A stretch of DNA of 64,000 nt, taken from the NCBI RefSeq assembly GCF_014647895.1, contig NZ_BMQB01000007.1, positions 62,001-126,000 of the forward strand, written 5' to 3'. The notes beneath the pieces were generated by a model, which was given only the letters and a program-made list of their open reading frames with translations, did not search any database and was not told where the DNA came from. Within the stretch, counting starts at the first letter, position 1; every line of letters starts with the position of its first letter. The position numbers and the translations under genes are program-made. Shown here one piece after another: positions 18,263 to 26,167 of this stretch. This stretch comes from Pilimelia anulata (GTDB lineage Bacteria > Actinomycetota > Actinomycetes > Mycobacteriales > Micromonosporaceae).

Positions 18263-18417
18263 GGGACCTCCCGAGAACAAGCCGATATCTGGGCAAATCG
18301 GACTCGCTCTGCCAACGAACGAGGAGGACGGGGCGGTGTGCGCCCGGTGGGCGTAGCACGATGGGCGCAGCGGAGCCGGCGCCTCCACTGGGGACGGCGC
18401 CGGCACCGGGCGCGGGG

Positions 18418-19302
18418 TCAGGGGAGGCGCTTGGCGCCGGCCAGCTTCCAGGAGACCGCGGCGATCGCGTTGGCGCTGACCGTCATCGTCTCGACCGAGA
18501 CGTTGGTGATCGTGTCGCACGCCTTGTGGTAGCAGCCGTCGTCGGTCTTGCCGCCGAAGCCGGATACCTTGATCTTGGCGTTCTTGAACGAGAGCTGGTC
18601 CGAGCTGGCCTGGTAGTCCTCCGTCGGGATCTGCTTGCCCGCGAAGTGCTCCTTCCAGACCGACGCCACGTCCGGCGACTCCTTGTAGATCCGCCACTTC
18701 TTCAGGTCCTTCACGCCGACCATGTCGAAGTTGAGGTAGATCGAGATCTTCTTCTTCTCGTCCGCCGACAGGTTCTTCAGGTACTGCGCCGAGCCGATCA
18801 GGCCGTTCTCCTCCGCGCCCCACCAGGCGAACCGCAGCCGCTTCTCCGGGCGCAGGTTCGACTTGGCGACGAGCAGGGCGTTCTCCAGGACGGCGGCGCT
18901 GCCCGAGCCGTTGTCGTTCACGCCCGGCCCGGCGGTCACGCCGTCGAGGTGGGCGCCGACCATCACGACCTGGTCGGCGTCGCCCTGCGGCCACTCCGCG
19001 ATGAGGTTCCAGCCGGTCGCGCCGCCGTGCGTGAAGTTCTGGACGGACGTCGTGTAGCCGGCGGCGTCGAGGGCGGCCTTGACGTGGTCCAGCGACGCCT
19101 TGAAGCCGGGGCGGCCGTGGGCGCGGTTGCCGCCGTTGCCGTCGGCGATCTTCTGGAACGTCTGCAGGTGGGCCATGAGGGCCTCGCCGGGGATGGCCGG
19201 CGGGTCGGCGGGCACCGCCGGGTTCGCCGGGGCGGGCGCGGCCGGCGCGAACAGGACGAGGGTGGCCGCGGTACCGGCGGCGAGCAGGGCGCGGAGACGC
19301 AT
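18418..19302 (-). CDS. Secreted M28 family zinc metallopeptidase (paralogue)
   Basis: 294 aa from the ATG at 19302 with GGAGGAAAGC upstream. Signal peptide 1-27. M28 metal ligands are H108 (GAHLDG), D120 (GVNDNGSG), E in WWGAEENG, D in NFDMVG and H in CYHKACD. Long stretches are identical to the 16760-17674 peptidase (GGNRAHGRPGFKAS, TTSVQNFTH), so the two arose by tandem duplication. Here DNGSG replaces DDGSG after the metal Asp and the loop near the S1 pocket differs, so substrate preference may differ. Extracellular aminopeptidase activity is inferred from the family. Confidence 0.93.
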   Translation of the reverse strand: MRLRALLAAGTAATLVLFAPAAPAPANPAVPADPPAIPGEALMAHLQTFQKIADGNGGNRAHGRPGFKASLDHVKAALDAAGYTTSVQNFTHGGATGWNLIAEWPQGDADQVVMVGAHLDGVTAGPGVNDNGSGSAAVLENALLVAKSNLRPEKRLRFAWWGAEENGLIGSAQYLKNLSADEKKKISIYLNFDMVGVKDLKKWRIYKESPDVASVWKEHFAGKQIPTEDYQASSDQLSFKNAKIKVSGFGGKTDDGCYHKACDTITNVSVETMTVSANAIAAVSWKLAGAKRLP

Positions 19303-19415
19303 GCTTTCCTCCAAGGGGGTGGGTGGAGCGCCGGCACGGCGGCGCCAACCCCACCGGCTCCGCGTACCGTACGCGGTGCACGGGGCCCTTGGAAAGACAT
19401 TCGTCGATGGATAGC

Positions 19416-19730
19416 TCAGCGGTCCGGTTCCTCCGTCACCGCCCGGTACACGTCCTCGATCCGGGCGGCCATCGCGACGGTGCCGGGGTGCAGGGCCTCA
19501 TCGGGCGAGTGCAGCCGGATCAGGGTATGTCCGTCGTGCCGGTGTACCCGGGGACGGATCTGCAGGACGTCGGCGATCACCGTGATCCGTTCGGTGAAGG
19601 CCGCGTGCTGGCTGTCGTCCAGGGCCAGCGACCGGTGGATCTCCCGGCCCTGGCGCGCCCAGCCGGCGAGCAGCGCGAACGCCTCCGACAGGTAGTCCGG
19701 CCGGCGGCTGATGCTCCATGGCACGCGCAC
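19416..19730 (-). CDS. Pterin-4a-carbinolamine dehydratase-like small protein
   Basis: 104 aa from GTG 19730, eight bases after GGAGG; GTG 19736 is the alternative. The C-terminal half (FTERITVIADVLQIRPRV, GHTLIRLHS, AMAARIEDVY) follows the helix-strand-helix pattern of the PCD/DCoH fold, where a helix leads to an H-H-P active site and then two strands and a final helix. The two active-site His-His residues are not conserved here (IRPRVH), so it may be a degenerate or regulatory member. The assignment rests on pattern only. It has no obvious partner gene. Confidence 0.45.
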   Translation of the reverse strand: MRVPWSISRRPDYLSEAFALLAGWARQGREIHRSLALDDSQHAAFTERITVIADVLQIRPRVHRHDGHTLIRLHSPDEALHPGTVAMAARIEDVYRAVTEEPDR

Positions 19731-20290
19731 CGCCACTTCCTCCCTCGGGTCGCGACCGACCCTGGTGTCGGCCCGGCCGGCCGGGGACCGGCCCGCGGCG
19801 CGGACCGTCCGATCGGCGGCTGTGCCGGGTCCCCGTGCCGCCTACGATGAGGCGGCGACCGGCGCATGCCCGCCCGGCACGTCGGCGCCGGTAGCGGAGC
19901 GGCGCGGCGTGCCCGGTCGACCAGGCGAGTAGGGCGGGCGACCCGGGCGGCGGTGTGACAGCCCGCGGCAGGCGGCTGTCGGGAGCGGGCCGGCGAGCGT
20001 GGAGTCGACGGTGTCGTTCCGTGGTGCGATATATCGGTGGTGCGTCGGGACTGAGTTCATCTTGTTGCTGAGTCGTCGCCCTACCGTAGTGAAAATGTGC
20101 TGCCAGTCTGCCCTCCATCGCGATGCGTGTCCATGCCCCATAGTTTCGTGTTCTGAGAGCCGGCCGGATGACGGTGCTTCCCCGAACGCCCGAGGGTCTG
20201 GCAATGTAGTTGCACGTGCCGACCAGATGGACAGCCCGTATTGAGTCCGATGACCGATTTCCCGGCCCCCGCACCCCGGACGGGCCGGGC
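19731..20290. other. 560-bp intergenic region with an AT-rich patch
   Basis: No convincing gene. The segment 20010-20170 is clearly less GC-rich than its surroundings and contains the 10-bp palindrome CGATATATCG (20027-20036) flanked on both sides by GTGGTG-like bases. This may hold the promoter or operator of the Nudix gene, but no clear -35/-10 pair stands out. Confidence 0.4.
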
Positions 20291-20683
20291 ATGCCGGTGA
20301 TCGTCGGGGCCGCCATCCTCGAGGGCGGGCGCGTCCTGGCCTGCGAGCGCGCCGAGCCCGCCGAGGTGGCCGGGATGTGGGAGTTCCCCGGCGGCAAGGT
20401 GGACCCCGGCGAGAGCGAGGTGGCCGCGCTCATCCGCGAGTGCGAGGAGGAGCTGGCGGTCGACGTCGAGGTGTTCGAACGGGTGGGTGACGACGTCCCC
20501 CTCGCGGGCCGCGACTACGTCCTCAAGGTGTACGTCGCCCGGCTGCGCGGGCCGCGCCGGCCGCGCGCGCTGGAGCACAGCGACCTGCGCTGGCTGGGCG
20601 GGGCCGACCTGCTGTCGGTGCCGTGGCTGCCCGCCGACGCGCCGATCGTGGCGGCCCTGCGGCCGTACCTCATCGAGGGCTGA
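20291..20683 (+). CDS. (Deoxy)nucleoside triphosphate pyrophosphohydrolase, MutT-type Nudix
   Basis: 130 aa, full length for MutT-like enzymes. I chose the ATG at 20291 (MPVIVGAAIL) because the family starts at this strand; the longer frame to 20210 is unlike it. The Nudix box is complete: GGKVDPGESEVAALIRECEEELAV with the REUxEE glutamates. GMWEFPGGK and a final LRWLGGADLLSVPWLPAD are typical of the 8-oxo-dGTP/CTP diphosphatase group. It probably cleans oxidised nucleotides from the pool. It converges on the sdh operon across a strong hairpin. Confidence 0.88.
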   Translation: MPVIVGAAILEGGRVLACERAEPAEVAGMWEFPGGKVDPGESEVAALIRECEEELAVDVEVFERVGDDVPLAGRDYVLKVYVARLRGPRRPRALEHSDLRWLGGADLLSVPWLPADAPIVAALRPYLIEG

Positions 20684-20690
20684 ACGCGCG

Positions 20691-20724
20691 GAGGGCGCCG
20701 GAGCCGGTCGGCTCGGGCGCCCTC
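20691..20724. terminator. Bidirectional hairpin terminator between Nudix gene and sdhB
   Basis: GAGGGCGCC (20691-20699) pairs with GGCGCCCTC (20716-20724), and inside it GAGCC pairs with GGCTC around a GGTC loop. It lies between two convergent stop codons 75 bp apart, so it can serve both. Confidence 0.75.
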
Positions 20725-20758
20725 GCGACGTGCGGTCAGCGGTCCGGTCGGTGGCCGG

Positions 20759-21739
20759 TCAGCGGTCCGGGTGGTGGTAGTTCAGCCCGTCGGCCGGCAG
20801 CGGGAACTCCTGGTCGCCGAACGGCGACGCCGCCGCCGGCCGGTTGAACGTCAGCTCCGTGATGCCCATGTGGCCGTCGTCGTCGAGCGTCGCGGCCTGC
20901 GGCGCCGGCTTCGGCCGGCCCCAGTTGACGCCCTCGTGCGGTTCGTCCGAGTGCACCCGGCCCACCGTACCGTCCACCGCGCCCTCCAGTTGATCGCGCC
21001 GGAAGATCTTCCGGCCGAGCCATACCAGGGGATCGTACTTCCGATCGACGACGCGCTCCTTCATCGGGATGATCGCGTTGTCAGTGATCTTGATGTGCTC
21101 GGGGCAGACCTCGGTGCAGCACTTGGTGATGTTGCAGTACCCGAGGCCCATGTCCTCCTGTGCGTAGTTCTTCCGGTCCTCGCGCGCGTCGAGCGGGTGC
21201 ATGTCCAGCTCGGCGGCCCGGATGAAGAACCGCGGGCCGGAGAAGGCCGGCTTGTTCTCCTCGTGGTCGCGGATGACGTGGCAGACGTTCTGACAGAGGA
21301 AGCACTCGATGCACTTGCGGAACTCCTGCGAGCGCTCCACGTCGATCTGCTGCATCCGGTAGTCGCCCGGCGCCACGCCCTCCGGCGGGGCGAAGGCCGG
21401 CGTCTCGCGCGCCTTGGTGTAGTTGAACGAGACGTCGGTGACCAGGTCGCGGATGATCGGGAACGTCCGGATCGGCGTGACGGTGACCGTCTCGTCCTCC
21501 TCGAACGTCGACATCCGGGTCATGCAGCCCAGCCGCGGCTTGCCGTTGATCTCCACCGAGCAGGAGCCGCACTTGCCGGCCTTGCAGTTCCACCGGCAGG
21601 CCAGGTCGGGCTCCCGGGTGGCCTGGAGGCGGTGGATGATGTCGAGGACGACCTCGCCCTCGTTCACCTCGACCTCGTAGTTCTTGAGCGAGCCGCCGGC
21701 CGCGTCGCCGCGCCAGACCCTGAACTTGCGGATTCCCAT
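20759..21739 (-). CDS. sdhB: Succinate dehydrogenase iron-sulfur subunit
   Basis: 326 aa. The N-terminal ferredoxin domain carries the 2Fe-2S ligands CRWNCKAGKCGSC and a later Cys (LGC). The C-terminal domain has CIECFLCQNVCHV and CNITKCCTEVCPEH for the 4Fe-4S and 3Fe-4S centres. It passes electrons from SdhA to the membrane subunit. The start ATG overlaps the sdhA stop by one base (TAATG), so the genes are coupled. About 80 residues follow the usual end of the family (from IFRRDQLEG to LNYHHPDR), an extension of unknown role. Confidence 0.95.
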   Translation of the reverse strand: MGIRKFRVWRGDAAGGSLKNYEVEVNEGEVVLDIIHRLQATREPDLACRWNCKAGKCGSCSVEINGKPRLGCMTRMSTFEEDETVTVTPIRTFPIIRDLVTDVSFNYTKARETPAFAPPEGVAPGDYRMQQIDVERSQEFRKCIECFLCQNVCHVIRDHEENKPAFSGPRFFIRAAELDMHPLDAREDRKNYAQEDMGLGYCNITKCCTEVCPEHIKITDNAIIPMKERVVDRKYDPLVWLGRKIFRRDQLEGAVDGTVGRVHSDEPHEGVNWGRPKPAPQAATLDDDGHMGITELTFNRPAAASPFGDQEFPLPADGLNYHHPDR

Positions 21740-23649
21740 TACTCGCCCGCCCCCTCGGCCAGGGTGTCGAACTCGGCCAGCTCTTCGTCGGTCAGGTACT
21801 TCGACAGCTCGGTGCGCTCGAAGAGCTGGATCAGCTCCGGCCGCATCCGCGGCACCGGCTTGTGGGTCAGCTCGACCTGGTCGTCGCGCAGCGAGCAGAT
21901 GAGGTTCTTGGTCCGCCACTGCGGGTTCATGCCCGGCGCGTCCTCGCGGGTGTGGCCGCCGCGCGACTCCTCCCGCTCCAGCGCCGCCTTGGCGGTGCAC
22001 TCGGAGACGACCAGCATGTTGCGCAGGTCCAGCGCCAGGTGCCAGCCGGGGTTGTAGCGGCGGCCGCCGGTGGCGCCCACGTTGCCCACCCGCTTGCGCA
22101 GGTCGGCGAGCTTGACCAGGGCGTCCTCCAGCTCGCCGCGGCGGCGGATGATGCCGACCAGGTCGCCCATGACGGTCTGCAGCTCGGCCTGGAGCGCGTA
22201 CGGGTTCTCCCCGCCGGGGTTCTCCAGCGGCGCGAGCGCCGTCGCCAGCGCCTCGGCCACCGCCCGGTCGGCGGCCCGCGGCCGCGCGGCCGGGCCGTCG
22301 GCGTGGGCCGCGGCGTGCTCGCCGGCCCGCTTGCCGAAGACCAGCAGGTCGGACAGCGAGTTGCCGCCGAGCCGGTTCGACCCGTGCATGCCGCCGGAGA
22401 CCTCGCCCGCGGCGAACAGGCCCCGGACCGTACCGGTGGCGTGCGCCGAGTCGGGCTCGACCTCGACCCCGCCCATCACGTAGTGGCAGGTCGGGCCGAC
22501 CTCCATCGGCTGCTTGGTGATGTCGACGTCGGCCAGCTCCTTGAACTGGTGGTACATCGACGGCAGCCGCTTGCGGATCGTCTCGGCGGGCATCCGGGTG
22601 GAGACGTCCAGGTACACGCCGCCGGCCTTGGTGCCGCGCCCGGCCTTGACCTCGGAGTTGATCGCCCGGGCGACCTCGTCGCGGGGGAGCAGCTCCGGGG
22701 GACGCCGGTTGTTGTCGGCGTCGGTGTACCAGCGGTCGGCCTCCTCCTCGGTATCGGCGTACATCTTGCGGAACACGTCCGGGACGTACTCGAACATGAA
22801 CCGCTTGCCCTCGGAGTTCTTCAGCACGCCGCCGTCGCCGCGCACCGACTCCGTCACCAGGATGCCCTTGACCGACGGCGGCCAGACCATGCCGGTCGGG
22901 TGGAACTGGAGGAACTCCATGTTGATCAGGTTCGCGCCGGCGCGCAGGGCGAGGGCGTGGCCGTCGCCGGTGTACTCCCAGGAGTTCGAGGTCACCTTGT
23001 ACGACTTGCCGACGCCGCCGGTGGCCAGCACGACCGCCGGCGCCTCCAGCAGCAGGAACTCGCCGGTCTCGCGGTAGTAGCCGAAGCAGGCCGCGACCGC
23101 GTCGCCCTCCAGGATCAGCTCGGTGATCGTGGTCTCGGCGAAGACCCTGATCCGGGCCTCGTAGTCGCCGAACTCGCGCTTGTCCTCCTGCTGCAGCGAC
23201 ACGATCTTCTGCTGGAGGGTGCGGATCAGCTCCAGGCCGGTCCGGTCGCCGACGTGCGCCAGCCGCGGGTACTCGTGCCCGCCGAAGTTGCGCTGGCTGA
23301 TCTTGCCGTCCTTGGTCCGGTCGAACAGCGCGCCGTACGTCTCCAGCTCCCAGATGCGGTCCGGGGACTCCTTGGCGTGCAGCTCGGCCATGCGGAAGTT
23401 GTTGAGGAACTTGCCGCCCCGCATGGTGTCCCGGAAGTGGACCATCCAGTTGTCGTTGCTGTTGACGTTGCCCATCGCCGCGGCGGCGCCGCCCTCGGCC
23501 ATGACCGTGTGCGCCTTGCCGAACAGCGACTTCGAGATGATCGCGGTCTTCTTGCCGGCCAGCCTGGCCTCGATCGCCGCGCGCAGGCCGGCGCCGCCGG
23601 CGCCGATCACGACGACGTCGTACTGGTGTCGTTCGATACGTTCAGTCAT
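21739..23649 (-). CDS. sdhA: Succinate dehydrogenase/fumarate reductase flavoprotein subunit
   Basis: 636 aa, the length of the mycobacterial Sdh1-type SdhA. It has the FAD Rossmann motif VVVIGAGGAGLRAAIEA, the flavinylation-site region KAHTVMAEGGAAAAMGN, the substrate loop QFHPTGMVWPP, and GGMHGSNRLGGNSLSDLLVFG. It oxidises succinate to fumarate (or the reverse) on the cytoplasmic face. It lies between sdhC (13 bp gap) and sdhB (1-bp overlap), giving a three-gene operon without a separate SdhD. Confidence 0.97.
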   Translation of the reverse strand: MTERIERHQYDVVVIGAGGAGLRAAIEARLAGKKTAIISKSLFGKAHTVMAEGGAAAAMGNVNSNDNWMVHFRDTMRGGKFLNNFRMAELHAKESPDRIWELETYGALFDRTKDGKISQRNFGGHEYPRLAHVGDRTGLELIRTLQQKIVSLQQEDKREFGDYEARIRVFAETTITELILEGDAVAACFGYYRETGEFLLLEAPAVVLATGGVGKSYKVTSNSWEYTGDGHALALRAGANLINMEFLQFHPTGMVWPPSVKGILVTESVRGDGGVLKNSEGKRFMFEYVPDVFRKMYADTEEEADRWYTDADNNRRPPELLPRDEVARAINSEVKAGRGTKAGGVYLDVSTRMPAETIRKRLPSMYHQFKELADVDITKQPMEVGPTCHYVMGGVEVEPDSAHATGTVRGLFAAGEVSGGMHGSNRLGGNSLSDLLVFGKRAGEHAAAHADGPAARPRAADRAVAEALATALAPLENPGGENPYALQAELQTVMGDLVGIIRRRGELEDALVKLADLRKRVGNVGATGGRRYNPGWHLALDLRNMLVVSECTAKAALEREESRGGHTREDAPGMNPQWRTKNLICSLRDDQVELTHKPVPRMRPELIQLFERTELSKYLTDEELAEFDTLAEGAGE

Positions 23650-23662
23650 TTTCCGCCGCGCC

Positions 23663-24475
23663 TCAGTTGAAGAACCGGAAGTCGGAGAACCAGCCCGCGG
23701 ACACCGCCATGATGTAGAAGTCGGTCAGCATGACCGTCCACAGCGACAGCATCGCGAAGAAGCCGTGCCTCGGGTTGAGCTTGGAGATGAAAACCCACAT
23801 CCGGTACCGCAGCGGATGCTTGGAGAAGTGCTTGAGCTTGCCGCCGAATGTGTGCCGGCACGCGTGGCAGGAAGCGGTGTACCCGGCGAGTGCCAGCACA
23901 TTGATCCAGATGATCAGCGTGCCCAGGCCGATGCCGAACCCGCCGTCCTTGCCCTGGAAGGTGTGCAGCGCATCCCAGACGTTGATGAGCAGCACGATCG
24001 CGGCGGCGTAGAAGAACCAGCGGTGCGAGTTCTGGAAGATGAGCGGGAACCGGGTCTCGCCGGTGTACTTCTTGTGCGGCTCGCGCACCGCGCACGCCTG
24101 CGGCGAGGCCCACAGCGAGCGGTAGTAGGCCTTGCGGTAGTAGTAGCAGGTGAGCCGGAACCCGCCGACGAACGGGAAGACGATCGCGCCGAGCGGGATG
24201 AAGAACGGCATCGCCGGCAGCGGCTGGCCGAAGTGGGACGCCTCCGGCAGACAGTCCTTGAACAAACAGGGCGAGTAGATCGGCGTCAGGTAGCCGTAGT
24301 CACCGACCACGTAGTACTTGCCCATGAACAGGCGGACCGTGGAATACACGATGAAGAGCAGCAGAATCGCGCCGATGGTCAGCGGCGGTAACCACCACCG
24401 GTCGGTGCGGAGTGTCCTCGCCGCGATTGCGGCCCGCGGCCGGGCCTTCTGCGGCCGCATTGCCGTCGTTGTCAT
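23663..24475 (-). CDS. sdhC: Succinate dehydrogenase membrane anchor subunit, Sdh1 type
   Basis: 270 aa with about five transmembrane helices. It resembles the single anchor subunit of Sdh1 in mycobacteria. Conserved His residues in membrane or near-membrane segments (NSHRWFFYAAAIVLL, TASCHACRHTFGGKLKHFSKHPLRYRMW) are candidates for haem ligation. An external loop holds CLFKDC. It delivers electrons to menaquinone. The start has GGGAGATTGACAC upstream. An iron-box-like site lies 243 bp before the start. Confidence 0.9.
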   Translation of the reverse strand: MTTTAMRPQKARPRAAIAARTLRTDRWWLPPLTIGAILLLFIVYSTVRLFMGKYYVVGDYGYLTPIYSPCLFKDCLPEASHFGQPLPAMPFFIPLGAIVFPFVGGFRLTCYYYRKAYYRSLWASPQACAVREPHKKYTGETRFPLIFQNSHRWFFYAAAIVLLINVWDALHTFQGKDGGFGIGLGTLIIWINVLALAGYTASCHACRHTFGGKLKHFSKHPLRYRMWVFISKLNPRHGFFAMLSLWTVMLTDFYIMAVSAGWFSDFRFFN

Positions 24476-24709
24476 GTGTCAATCTCCCTGGCGGGCGCCT
24501 GTGGTCGTCGGCGGCGCGCGGCGGGAACCGGGCCCCGGCTGCCGGACCGCGCCGCTCGCGTGTGCGCGCCGAAGGGTGATCGGCACGCAGGTGCACACGT
24601 TACGCCGTAACTCGTGGACGACGTGCGCAGGGAGTCTCGCGCGTGGCTAACGGGTTACGAAAGTCCACACGTCACATCCGGCCCCGGATGTGGATAACCT
24701 CACTCAACG

Positions 24710-24747
24710 GGGCGGGGTGAGGTTAGCCTAACTTACCCACCCCGCCC
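24710..24747 (-). terminator. Hairpin downstream of tldE
   Basis: GGGCGGGGTG (24710-24719) pairs with CACCCCGCCC (24738-24747), starting 53 bp after the tldE stop. The enclosed bases are a TTAG/CTAA palindrome that doubles as the iron box, so the hairpin may be a terminator, an operator, or both. Confidence 0.5.
24718..24736 (-). promoter_or_regulatory. IdeR/DtxR-like iron box upstream of sdhCAB
   Basis: Minus-strand GTAAGTTAGGCTAACCTCA matches 16 of 19 positions of the IdeR consensus TTAGGTTAGGCTAACCTAA, including an unbroken 13-base core. It suggests iron-dependent control of an iron-rich respiratory complex. Confidence 0.55.
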
Positions 24748-24799
24748 TTGTCATCGACCGGAGTCGCGGCGCGCCGCCCCGACCGGGTCCGCCGCCGGC

Positions 24800-26167
24800 T
24801 CAGCCGGCCGCGCCGCCGGTGAAGTGCCAGCCCGCCAGGTGCAGCGCCGGGGCGCTGACCCAGCCGCCGAACCACTCGCCCGGCACCCGCGTCGGGACCG
24901 CGCCGATCCCGCGGACCGCGCCCGGCGCGAGCGCCCGCGGGTACGACTGGGTGAAGCGCAGGTTCGACACCGGCCCGGCCAGCTTCCCGTCCTCGATCAG
25001 CCAGATGCCGTTGCGGGTCAGCCCGGTCACCACCAGCGACTTCGGGTCGAGCACCCGGGTGTACCAGAAGTCGGTCACCAGCAGGCCCCGCTCGACGCCC
25101 GCGACCAGCGCCGCCGCGGCGGGGTCCACCGCCGGGTGCGGGTCGGCCGTCGGCGCGTGCGGCCCGGCGCCCGGTTCCAGCGCCACGTACGCCGGGAACG
25201 GCCCCCAGGCCACCTCGGGCCCGGCGTGCCCGGTCGAGGCCGCGCCCGCCTCGGCCGCGGTCCGCCGGTCGTGCGCCACGCCCCCGGTCACGCCCGCCTC
25301 GACCAGCGCCAGCCGGCCGCGCGGGGTGCCCTCGACGTCGAACGGCAGCCCGCCGCCGGCCACGTCGTCGACGATCGTCACCGCCGGGTCGAACTGGGCC
25401 TCGCCCGGCGCGGCGAAGCTGCGCCGCTCGGCGAACGCCCGCCCGTTGAAGCCGAACGCGGACAGGTTCTCCAGCACGTCGGAGACGGCGCCGGGCTCCA
25501 ACACCACCTCGTACACCCCCGGCGGCAGGTCCGCCGCCCCGGTCGCGGCGCGCGCCTTCGCCGCGGCCCTGGCGCCCAGCGCGCCGCCGTCCAGCGGGCC
25601 GAGCCGCGGCCCCGAGTCGCGGGCCACCGCGTCCGCGCCCGGCGCCCGGGCGATGCCGTCGATCGCCGCCTCGGTGAGCGCGGCCGTGAGCTGCTGGCCC
25701 GCGCTGTTGGCGAAGGCCGCGGCGATCGTCCCCGTCCGGCAGTACCCGGCCGTGGGCAGCCCGTCGGCGGCGGCCACGAACGCCCGCACCGCGGCGGCCC
25801 GGTCGCCCGGCGTCGCCGCGGCGGTCGCGTCGTCGTACCCCGCCGCGCCCGCCGCCGGCGCCGCCGGGGACAGCCCCGGCCAGTGCGGGTCCGGCGGGCA
25901 CAGCTCGGCCGACGCCCGGGCCCGGGCGACCAGCCCGGCCAGCCCGTCGTCGCCGGTCAGCGTGGTCGAGCCGGTGACCGTCCGGCCGTCCAGGTGCAGC
26001 CGCAGCGACACCGCGGTGACCTCGTCGGCGACGTTCTGGTGGATCACCGAGTTCGCGAACCGGGTCAGCCCGTTCGCGGCGTGCCGCACCGACACCTCGG
26101 CGTCGCCGCCGCCGGCCCGCCGCACCTCGGCCAGCACCCGGGCGGCCAGCTCCAGCTCGCGCGTCAT
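24800..26167 (-). CDS. TldE/PmbA-type metallopeptidase partner subunit
   Basis: 455 aa with the TldD/PmbA fold: an N-terminal segment with RFANSVIHQNV, a GVYEVVLEPGAVSDVLENL linker, a FDPAVTIVDD segment, and the C-terminal GLLVTDFWYTRVLDPKSLVVTGLTRNGIWLIEDGK block. It lacks the HExxxH of TldD, as expected for the TldE partner. Together TldD and TldE form a heterodimer that degrades unfolded peptides and matures some RiPPs. The start ATG overlaps the tldD stop (ATGA). No RiPP precursor is seen nearby, so a housekeeping role is more likely. Confidence 0.88.
   Translation of the reverse strand: MTRELELAARVLAEVRRAGGGDAEVSVRHAANGLTRFANSVIHQNVADEVTAVSLRLHLDGRTVTGSTTLTGDDGLAGLVARARASAELCPPDPHWPGLSPAAPAAGAAGYDDATAAATPGDRAAAVRAFVAAADGLPTAGYCRTGTIAAAFANSAGQQLTAALTEAAIDGIARAPGADAVARDSGPRLGPLDGGALGARAAAKARAATGAADLPPGVYEVVLEPGAVSDVLENLSAFGFNGRAFAERRSFAAPGEAQFDPAVTIVDDVAGGGLPFDVEGTPRGRLALVEAGVTGGVAHDRRTAAEAGAASTGHAGPEVAWGPFPAYVALEPGAGPHAPTADPHPAVDPAAAALVAGVERGLLVTDFWYTRVLDPKSLVVTGLTRNGIWLIEDGKLAGPVSNLRFTQSYPRALAPGAVRGIGAVPTRVPGEWFGGWVSAPALHLAGWHFTGGAAG

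Larger units (their letters stand above)
24476..24799. other. sdhC upstream region, 324 bp
   Basis: No gene seen. It contains, from the sdhC side: TTACGCCGTAA (24600-24610), the perfect inverted repeat CACATCCG-N4-CGGATGTG (24673-24692), and a 38-bp hairpin with an IdeR-like box in its loop (24710-24747). It therefore holds both the sdh promoter and the 3' end of the tldD-tldE operon. Confidence 0.5.

Noticed and set aside
19842..20204. A 120-codon minus-strand frame in the gap before the Nudix gene
   Set aside because: No ribosome site, no recognisable fold and atypical composition. I treat the gap as non-coding.
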